Assembly: GCA_023548195.1 (NCBI GenBank)
Contig: JAJHZJ010000023.1
Coordinates: 775,636-839,635 of the forward strand
DNA: 64,000 bases
Origin: Bettongia penicillata ogilbyi
Taxonomy: Eukaryota > Chordata > Mammalia > Diprotodontia > Potoroidae
Reading direction: 5' to 3'
In this document: positions 1 through 10,598 of the stretch, piece after piece
How positions within the stretch are numbered: the first letter of the stretch is position 1
How the letters are laid out: each line of letters begins with the position of its first letter
The notes under the pieces: generated by a model
Seen by the model: the letters and a program-made list of their open reading frames with translations, nothing else
Told to the model about the DNA's origin: nothing
The model's database searches: none
Translations under genes and position numbers: made by a program

Positions 1-357
1 CTATTAAAATGGACCCCTTTGTCCTAGCTCTTTAGGGGCCCATGAAGGTCCCTCTCTGGATAGCAATATAAATTCTCACAGTTAGGTACACACATGGTCT
101 TAATCCTTCACAGGGACTCCAATGAGTCATCCATACCACTCACTGGCTGTGTGACATTGGGTCAGTCACTCTAGGTCTCAGTCTCTTCAAATGTCACATT
201 AGGGGCTATATATCCTCTCCTTCTCTGTTTGAAGCTGGTAGTTTTTTCCTCCAAAGGGGACTTCAACTATATCTCTTAGTTTCCCATTCTAACATCCTCC
301 CATGGTTTCATGAGCCCTCCCCCTTTGAGTGCCCCAAAAGGAACAGTAGACTCTCAC
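1..357 (-). other. L1CAM: L1CAM intron, left window edge
   Basis: Intron sequence after the Ig5 first-half exon. A MIR-like stretch (GTGTGACATTGGGTCAGTCA then CTCAGTCTCTTC) lies near 150-200. I see no exon here. Confidence 0.6.
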
Positions 358-469
358 CACTGGATGCTGGGCATGGGTACCCCAAAGGCATTACACAGCA
401 GATGGGCAGTGCTACCCTGAACCTCCCGGTAAGTCTTATTGTCTGGAGTCAAGATCTTGGTGGGCAACT
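358..469 (-). CDS. L1CAM: L1CAM exon, Ig5 first half (last exon in window)
   Basis: 112 nt, residues 420-456, from [19 protein letters not shown] to VPMPSIQ plus two bases of the Trp codon. It contains the first Ig5 cysteine in HLLCNAFG. Donor GTGAGAGTC continues to exons left of the window. Confidence 0.95.
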
Positions 470-3400
470 CTGGGGATGGGAAGAGACACAGGAGACAGAG
501 ACAGATCAGGGGTCCTGGAGAGACATCAGGTCTGAAGGAGGAAATCATGGAAGGGAGAGGGCAGAGGGAAACGACCCTGGGATCCAGCACATATATCATT
601 TAGCTTTTCTGGCCTGTAGCTAGTTTCTTCATCTATAAAATGGGGGGAGGGGGGGAGGTAGGGGGAAAGACTTAATGATTTCTAAGGTCTTTTCCAGCTC
701 AAAATCTATGAACCTTCAAAGACTCCCCACTGCAGGTTCTTGGCCTAACATTAAAGACCTTTCACAGTCTGGCCCCTTCTCTGCCTCTCCTCAGTCTGAT
801 CTCCTGACTCCCCCACGTACATTTGCTCACAAGGCATTCTGACACCGCCTCCCTCTCCTAGAATGGCCTTTCTCCTCCTCTCCACATTTAGTCAACTCTC
901 CAAGGCTTCGTTCAGGTTCCATTTCCAGGAAGCCTAGGTCATGAACTGCCTCTCTCAGAACATTGCCTGTGGCTGAATGAAATCAGAGATAGGCTCCTTA
1001 CTCTATTTCCTCTTCCTACCTCCTCTCCCCCCATCATCTCCTAGTTCAGAAGTAGAATAGTGGAGCCACGTCCAGCATCTGGTTCATTTGTTGAACTCCA
1101 AGGATGGAAAAGATAGGGGGTAGGGTGGAACTGAGAACCAAGCAGCTAAGGGAATTATCAAATCATGGGACAGGGGGAGGGGAGGAGGAGACAGTGATAA
1201 GGTACAAAACTTAGGGGCAGGGTAGGGTAAGGTAAGTAACAGGAGAAGTGAGAAGGCAGTGGGGCTGGTGGGCCCAGCAAAGATACTCACGGACAACAAA
1301 GATGTAGGCATTGGCGAGCAAGAGTCCATGGTTGTTTCTGGCCTCACACTGAGTCACCATGGTATCATTGGGCTGCACATTACTCAGGATCAGTGCCCCT
1401 CCTTGGACTCTGAGCTTGTCATCCCTGGTCAGATCTAGAGGCAGATTGGGGCAAGCTGAGCCAGGAAGACAGTCCCAAAACCTGGGCCTCTCACCTCTAC
1501 CCCCACCATGTCCATCCCAGTCATCATACCCTTCCAATCACCCCAGCCTCAGAGCCCTTGCTCACTTTCCAATGAGACCCCATTGATCCTCCAAGTGACT
1601 GTGGGGCGGGGCCTGCCCTGGACTTGGCAGTTGAGTCGAGCAGTCTCCCCTGGTGCCAACACCAGGCTTTTGGGCTCCTGCAACCAGTATGGGGCAGCTG
1701 GTAGGAGGACAAGGATAGGTACTGAGTGACTTGGCAAGGTATGTTCTCACCCTCCCAACTCCTGCTCCCTGACATCCACACTGGCACAAAGCACATGTGC
1801 CTAAACCAGGGCAGAAGTGGAAACATTGACCTTGCTCTTAGCTACCCACCCAGGATGCCACTTGCTCTGAGGTGTCTAGGTCAGTAGATGGGGTAAGGTC
1901 AATCTGGGAATTGGAGTGGAAACAGACTAAGTTGTGCCTTGTTGGGTAGGGGTTAATAGACAGAAGTGGGCCATATACTAAGGACAACAAATGTGAGATA
2001 TTATCTGGGGGGTGAGGGGAAGGGCAAAGGATGCTATACCCTCAACAGTGACATAGTAGGTATGTTGCGCAGTCCCCAGGGTGTTCTCAGCCCAACAGCG
2101 GTACTCCCCATCATCTTCCTCCTCCACCTTCACCAGACGCAGTGTTTTATTGAAGTTCTGGTAGGTCACTCGGCCTGCCTGCATCTGGTTGCTTGGGTAT
2201 GACCACTTTATGGTGGGTGTGGGGCTGCCCAGGCAAAGGGAAAGGGTTGGTATGAGTCACCCTTCCCACCCTCCCACTCCTCCTCCACAGCTGGCACTAA
2301 TTTCTCCCCTCTCCCCACCAACCCTGTTTCTGGAGTTCTCCATCTTCCTATCTCCAGTTCAATCTGGTATAGGATTGAGAGTTTCCAGGGAATGGGGGGG
2401 GGGCAGTCAAAGATACAACCAGTACCCAGTGGTGAGAGAAGTTGGCACCCTTGCCTGAGAAGCCCTGGATGCTCCATGAGGTGCCCAGCCTTTCCCCCAG
2501 GTACCCCATAACTCACAAGCCCTCGGCGATACACTCTAAGACCAGGGGCTGGCCCCGTAAAGCCACAAGATGGCTGTTTGAACCTTCAGGCAGGAGCAGG
2601 CGTGGTCGTCGGTAAATCATATTGTTAGCTGGAGGGGACAAGGGTGAGGGTGTGGTCACTTTTATACCTAGTGGTAGCCTTCCTCCAAACCCAAAGTCTG
2701 ATTGGCCTGTCAGACCCATAGTGCTAGGGAATAGGGATCCTTACAGAGGGACAAATGAACACAATTCAATCAACCAAACTTCCCTGACCCCCTTGTGCCC
2801 CCACCTTGTACCAATCCTGTTTCTACAGGAGAAGAAGCCCCCATATACTACCTGTGGTCCATGGACTCCCTGCCTCTACTCTCAGGCTTCCTGGGTCCTT
2901 CCTGGGACCCTTCCTGGGACGGGTTTTCAAGCTGCCCAAGTTCTTGCCTTGCCTAAAGTACTCAACCCCTCATGGGGTAGACCATGGGTTATAAGCTCAT
3001 AGACTTTGGGGTGGAAGGATTTTCGAGGACATTGAATCTGACCATCTTGCTTTATGGAGGAAAAATCTGAGGTCCAAGAAGTTTCTGAAGGGGAATTTGA
3101 ACTGAGATCTCCCTTCTTCCAAATCTACTTGAGACTATGGAAGCTTCAGTTGGCACCAAATGCTAATATTCTGAGGCCAAAGTCATCTGTTCATCCACTT
3201 GTTCAACAAAGCTCTTACTGGGCACCTACTTTCTGCTCAGCTCAACATGGTGCTAAAGGGGATTTTTTTTAAAAAGATAAGATGTAGGCATGTGGTCTTA
3301 GGAGAAGATAGATCTCACCCCCAGGAAACAGAGAACAAGCCTCTACCAAACAATGTGGTACTGGAAGAGGCCCCAGGTGACTCAAAAGTGGGAAAGAGTT

Positions 3401-6400
3401 CTGGACCCTGGGGAAGGCAAAGAAGGCTTCCTGAGGAAGCTGAGGTCTGGGCTAGGGTCTGAAGAATGGGGAAGACCTGGAACAGGTGGAGAGGAATGAG
3501 GAGCACATTGGGAGGGGGCGATGGTCCGAGCCAAAGTGGAGAAGCTAGAAGAAGCCTGGAATGTGAGAGTGATGGTAAAGAGGGCTAGCTAGAACAGAAC
3601 ATGCTTGAACAGTAGGAATAAGGCTGGAAAGGCAGGCATGGGAGGGCACCGGATGCCAGAATGAGGTACTGCATCCTAATTTTGTGGGCCATAGGAAGAG
3701 ATCTCAGAATCACCAAGTCAAAGACCCTGAGAGTTGGAAGGGACCTCAGTCCTGGACAAGAACAAGAATCCCTTCTACAAAATGTTCAAGTGGGCTTTGC
3801 TTGAAGACTTCCAATGAGGAATGCTCCCCATCTCCCAAGGAAGCTTTTCCCACTTATAGCTAGCTCCTCACTTGAAGGAATTCTCATGCCCCAGATACTC
3901 AGTCTTCTCCAGTTGAAACATCCAAAGTTCCTCTAGCTAATCTTCATACAAATGGTATGTTTTCCAGTTTATCAATATCTTTCGTAAAATGTCACTCTTG
4001 GGAAGACATGGGCTCAAATCCAACCCAATGCTTATTTACTAGCTGTATGATTCAGGGCAAGTCAATTCCCCTCCCTGGGCCTCAGTTTCCTTGTCTATAA
4101 AATGAGGAAGTTAGATGTCCTCTGAGGGGCCTTCCTACCTAAGATTTAGGAATCTGAGATACTAATTAAAAAAGACAGGAAGAAGGGGATCTGAGGAAAC
4201 TGAATCTGCTGGAGCCTGGGGTAGGGAAGAGCCTAAAGGCTGGGGCTTGCAGTTGGGGTGAGGTGGGGTTCAGTGACCTCCCCAAAACATACACATATAC
4301 ATATGCACATGCAGATACATATCTGCACATACACATACATATGCACATACACATGCGCACACACACATGACACACACACTCTTTTGGAGACTTACTAGGT
4401 TTGACCCTGAGGTCAATGGGTTCCTTCTGCATGATGGTTCGGGCCCCCAGGAAGTGGGCATGGCAGATGTAGTCTGAGTGGCTATCATTGGTGAGCACGT
4501 TGGCAAAGTAAAGGTTTCCATTTTGGCCCATGGTCACCCGCTCGTCCTGTGCAATGTGGAAAATCTCTGGGCAGGAAAGAGTCAGAGCAGAAATAGATTA
4601 CTCCCCAGATGGCTTAGCTCCCCCATATAGCCCATGGTCATTCTGCCAGTCAACCCCCTGACCTCTGTGAAGGCCCCTTCCCTCCGCTCCATCATCTCAT
4701 CCATTTCCCTGATTCCGGGCAGGAGAAAGGCCATCTACCCTCCATGAGGGAGCACCCACTCACTGCTGTTCATCCAGTAGATGCGGGGCTGCACAGCGCT
4801 GGAAGGAGGATTGCAGGGCAGGACCACTGATTGACCTTCTTCCACTTCGAAGGGCTGCACCTTCTCCTTGGGCCACTTGGGGGCGCCTGGGAGGAGGCGG
4901 AGAGAGAAAGCACAGCAAAGTAAAGACTCGAGGGCCAGTGAGAGAGGCCCAGCATAGACAGAGAGCACTGGGCAGATCCATGGGGCAGAAAACGGCTGAA
5001 GGACTAGCCAGGGCCCTGGGATGGGAGCAGCTCATCTTAGGGTGGACTCTGGTGGTCTCCAGGGAGGTCCTGCCCCCTGAAGCTGTGAGGGAGCCAGCAT
5101 CAAGCATGGTCACCCTCTTCCCCTCCCCACCAAACCCTTTCTTTCCAGCTACAAGTTTGTGGGTGGGGGCTATAGCCGCTGGCAGTCCAAGAGGAGACCT
5201 GCGGGGAATGGTAAGACTCCTTAACATCAGCCTGACACAGAAACCATGGCAACTGTAGCCATGGCAACGTGAGGGGGCCAGGGCTCAAGGGAAGAAAGTA
5301 GCTGAGGGAGGATAGAGGAAGAAAGGAAAAACCCAGGAGAGAGGGAGGCGGACAGAGCAGGGAGGTGGTTTGGTAGGGGTAGGGATGGGAGGGGGGGTCG
5401 GAGGAGGGGAAAAATGAGAGATAACAAGGAATAGGGAGAGAGAGAAAGAGAGAGAGGGGAGAGGGGGGCAGAGCAGGAGAGAGACAAAGGGGCCTGAAGA
5501 GAAGAAAACAAAGGCATGAGGAGGAGTGACCACACCAGGGCTAGAGGCTTGTTATGGATTCAGGCTTAGAACCCCACTGCCCATGCCTGAAGTCTCAGGG
5601 AAAAGCATCTGTTGCAGGCCCCAGGTCTCTCTACCCTCCCCCAAGCTTTTCAGTGCCCTCACCCTCTGCCACAAGCTGGATCTCATGGGACATAGCTGTG
5701 CCCAGTCTGTTGCTGGCGAAGCATCTGTAGGTGCCCTCATATCGCTGGGCAAAGTTACTGTTGTTGCCAGTGATGGTGAAGGAGCCAGAGTTCATATGTG
5801 TGATCACACCAGGCTCCTTCTCAGGAGAGAAATGGATGTTCTCCTTCGTCCAGCGAAACCTGGCCCCATGAGAATGGGAGAAGGATGAGACAGACTGAAA
5901 GGTTCTGAGAAGCATTTGAAGGGGAAGGGAGAGGAATCTGCAAGATGTGGAATTTGCCAAGATGGGGGCAAGGGGTGGAGTTGGGCTCAGAGGTCAGGGG
6001 TCAGAGAGGCCCAAGAGGAATGGGGTCATAGATCAGGGAAGAAACCTGAGAAATCTGATGTCAGAGAAATCCAGGGATCAGATTGGGTCTGGAGTTACTC
6101 ACTGGACTTCAGGTTTGCCACTGGCTTCACACTTGAGGCTGATCTCATCAGTAGGGAAGACAACCAGCCTTTCTGGGGACTGCTCTGTGATGATAGGGGG
6201 CTGCATCACTACCAGAAAAAATGGGGAGAGATGGGAGAACAGTCAGAATAAGGCCTATCTAGAGATAGTACCACTCCCCAATCCCTCCAGCTCCCACAAG
6301 GGTTCCAGGCCTCCCCTCCACTTCCATTGTTCTGTTCCCCCTGGAGTTAGACAAGTATGGTTTGTAAGTGTGTATGTCACACCTGTGAGCCAATGTGAGC

Positions 6401-9400
6401 ATATTCTATTCAGCCCTGAATTTTATGAGCAACTAGTGGGAAAATGTATGCTTGGCTGTGGGAAGCAAAGACAAGGCAGGCTTCTACCCACCTGCTTGCC
6501 TGGGGTGGGGTATATGTTCGTGAGTCTAAACACAATATAGGGAAGTGAGGGGATGCACAGTGACAGCTCTGGCCCTAGCACGCCCCTTTTCAGCAAATTC
6601 TAGGGACTCTCCATTGTTTTCTAGGCTAAAATCTAAACTCCTATGGTTGACTTTTCAATCCTTTCCTATCCTGACCTTAACCTACCTTTTCAGCTTCATT
6701 CCATAGTACTTTTCCTCCAACACTTTACAATCCAACCAAAGAGGTCTTCTTTGCATTTCTCATAAAGGGTACTCCATCTCCCATCTCCCACCTCTGAGCC
6801 TTTGAACTGGCTTTTCCCTTGCCTGTAATAGCCTCCCTCTTTTAAGACCCAGCTCAGATACAACCTCCAACACAAAATCTTGCCTGATCCTCCCACCTGC
6901 TTGTGCCTCTCCTCCCTATCTACTATTTATTCTCCGCATATATACACGTTGCCCTCCCCAATTTTATCTCTGTGTCCCTAACACCTAGCACAGTGTCTGA
7001 TACTTAATAAATGTGAAATGTGTAATTGATTGATTGAATAAGAAAAAGGAAGGAGCCCCTCTTCACCCCTACTTGAAGGGGGTATCTAAGGGCCTAGAGG
7101 AGAAGGGAGTAACTAGATAAAATAGGTACTAACAATATGGCTGTGGAGGAACCCTTTGTATTACCCCGACCCCTAAACAGATACTTACTGTGTTTGTTGT
7201 CTGTGAGATGTCCACAGCAAGAGGGTCGGCAGAAGACACAAGATTAGCATGGTTAGTGTGAAGAGATGGAAAATCACCACCAGGAAGGAGCAGGGATGGG
7301 GACACATGTGTAGAAGCATGTTGGAATATGAAGGAGCATGGGAAGGATAGAGATGCAGAGGTAGAGCAGGAATCTTAGAGTTAGAGATATGGTATGGAGA
7401 GAGATGTCAGAGCACATGTGTTGGACTGAAACCTGTTTCCTCCTTTGTAAAAATGAGGAAGGTGGGGTGGAGAGGAAGGGGAGGAATAGTAGTAGATGAG
7501 ATTATTTCTAAAATTCCTTCTAGAGTTAAATTCTATCACCCATCCTACAAAATATAACATGCACATCCAAATATATCAGAGAACTCTGCCTGAGTATGTG
7601 GAATCCCATTGAGACATTTTGGAATACAAGGAAATTACACAGGCCTGCAGGGAGTCCCCAGTGTCAGGGGATACAACCATACCCTCTGGGAGCTCTGGAG
7701 GACCTTTTGACAGTGAAGACTGTAGGAGCCATAAGCCCATACAGGAGAAACAGAGGCAGAGGAGAAAAAAAGGGGGGGTAGGAAGGACAAAGAAAGAAAG
7801 AACAGGAAAAGTGAGGTGGTAAAAAAAGAAAGTAAGGGAGAGAAAAGGGCAGAGAGAAAGACAAAAGAAATGATGGAGAGAAGGAGAAAGAAAAGGGGAA
7901 GAAAGGGAAAAGAAGACAAAGGATAGGGAGAGAGATGGAAAAGAAGAAATAAAAGGGGAGAAAGGACAGAAAATGAGATGGAAAAGGAAAAAGGGAGAAG
8001 ACAGGGCAGAGAGAGACTAAAGAAATGATGGAGAAAGGAGAGAAGGCAGAGAAGGAGAAAAATCGGGAGGAAAGGATGGAGAAGGACATGGAAGAGAAAA
8101 AAAGGGAGAGGACTTGGAAAAAGGCACCAAAGGAATGACAGAAAGAGAGAAAGACGGATCGAGACGTCTCCACCACCCAACCACTCACCCGTCCCCACCC
8201 AGTTGTTTGGGGAAAAGGATAATGAAGCTCTGCTCCCTCCCCCTCGGGCACATCCTTCTTAATCCAATTAGCACCACAGTGGGTTGGCTCCTGGTCTTCA
8301 ATTACCAGAGAGGGGAGGGCTGGAGAAGCAATTAGGCAGCAGCTTGTGGGGGAGGGGGGAAGAGGGATGGGGAAAGAAGGGAATATTTCCTCCTTCTCAC
8401 CCTAGCTAAACCCAACTCATCCTTAGAACCCAGCTTAAATTCCATGTCCTCTGGGAAAGACTGACCAGACCACCCAGTCCCAGTAAGCAAATGAAGAGAA
8501 GTGGAAAGGTGGATGGGAAGGGAGAGTGGGAAATAGGCAAGAGAATCAATGACAGGAAACAAAAGAAAGTGGAATAGTTGAGAGGAGGGTGAAGAAAGAG
8601 AAGAGAGGGGGACAGCAGAGACCCTGAGGGTAAAGGTTCTTATACTTGGGGAATGGGGGTCCCCCAAACTCCCAGTGGAGTTTTGAATGGGAAAAGGGAA
8701 GGCTTATCTTCCACTTGGAATTTTCTCCTCAGTACTCTTTCTGTAGGGAAAACTTTGCCCTCTTTCCTCCCAGTCCTTGTTCTTCTGCTATCTTTCAACA
8801 AAGCTATACACAAAGGAAGCTAGGCTGAGACCTGGTCCAGGGATCATGCCTCACATATATGCCTACCCTTTGAGTGAGAGCTCAGACTGAGACCCAGTGG
8901 GGGTTCATCCAGCCACAATCAGTGGCAGAACTAGGAAAGGGATTCAGCCATCCCAATGCTTGGGCATGGTAGGTAGCTGCAACCAAGGGGGAAGAAAGGA
9001 AACACAAGTGGGTCTGGGTGTGTACCTCTATGTATCTAAATGTCCCTCTACACACCTGTGGTGTATCTGCCTCTGAAGACCTGAATGAATAAAGGGACAT
9101 CTCTATGTCAGTTTGTATTTCTAAATATATTTGCACATATACCTATATTTTTATATATGTCCCAGTCCCAGTATGCATGTTCCAATTACATCTTTGCATT
9201 TATGATAGAACCACAGATTACCAGATCTAGAAAGAACCCTAAATCTAAGCCCCTTCATTTTACATATGGAGAAACTGAATTACAGAGAGGGAAAGTAACT
9301 GATGAAAGATCATACTCAAAGGTCATGGCTGAGATGGGATTGGAACCTGGATCTCTTAATGCCTAGGTCAGGCCTTGGTCCACTACAATTACACTGGCCT

Positions 9401-9686
9401 TCACATTTGAGTTTCTATGTGTATATGAATATCTGTGTGAATGCATATGTGCCTTCCCTAGCCCCAATACCCCCTAGATATCTGGGTTCTCTCTTTGCCT
9501 TCCCCCTCCCCCACCCCAATCCCAGACATCCTCCCTATCTACATGGCTTCTCAATCTCCCTCTCCATCAATTTCTCCTCTCTCCACTTATTCCCTTGTAA
9601 CTCATTGGATGGAACATGGCTAACTCACCTAGGGTAGGGTAGAAATGCTAGAAGGGCATTCTGAACACAACTAGATGAGTCTGGGC

Positions 9687-9765
<79 letters not shown>

Positions 9766-10517
9766 ACACACACACACGCCTCCACAAGCACAAATTCACT
9801 CTACTGTCCCTCACAATTTCCCAAACATCCATACTCATGTTCCATCAGTCACAATTACATGCATTCACAACACACCTTTTGTGCAGTAGCATTGACATGT
9901 AGATGCACCCACACAGCCTCCTAGATTATCTCTTCCCCTTCATAGATAATAACAAGTGCAATAATAATAATTCATAATAATGCCTCATGTTGGTCCAGTG
10001 CCTTTTATTTTAAAGGTGACCTTTTCTGTCTATGATCTCATCGAACCATCCCTGTTTCTGTGGCTAGATCAGCCAGAGTGACTACACTCATTCCATTTCA
10101 CAGATTGGGAAACTGAAGGTTGGATCCTATTTGCCTATGATCATACAGTTAGTCACTGGCAGATCTAGGACCAAACCCCAACCCAAGTCTTCTGACCCAC
10201 TTTCTATTCGATGTTACTGCTGACTGGAAGGGGAAAATCAAGTGGGTGGACATGGGAGCAGGACAGAGAAGAGGCAGGGGAGGGGAGGTATTTCACCAAT
10301 ACCCACTGTCCTCATCATCCTGGGGAAGGGGGGCCACCCCCCTTTCCCCCTTGCAGCTGAGGTAAATGGATCTCTCAGGGTTGCTGTCCAGCGTCCTGGA
10401 ATAGCTGCACTATGCTGCTTTATCTCCTCTCTGCTGTCCCTGGTGCTAAAAGCAATGCCACCTCAGCCACTGCAGTCTGTCAGCTCCACTTTGTTCTGCC
10501 CCCTTTTTCCTTACTGA

Positions 10518-10598
<81 letters not shown>

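Larger units (their letters stand above)
2629..4395 (-). other. L1CAM: L1CAM intron between Ig2 and Ig3 exons
   Basis: 1.77 kb of intron filled mostly by old repeats: MIR-like near 3000-3140, L2-like 3185-3680, a further degenerate repeat 3700-3990, MIR 4005-4150, and a CACATA-rich tract 4288-4380 next to the donor. No exon is visible. Confidence 0.6.
4887..5662 (-). other. L1CAM: L1CAM intron between Ig1 and Ig2 exons
   Basis: Contains the tandem X-box motifs at 5240-5268 and an almost pure purine tract (plus strand) about 5290-5515. No exon is visible. Confidence 0.6.

Noticed and set aside
7635..8251. Overlapping 187- and 195-codon minus-strand frames rich in Leu, Phe and Ser
   Set aside because: They are translations of the polypurine/polypyrimidine tract inside an L1CAM intron with no homology or conserved motif.
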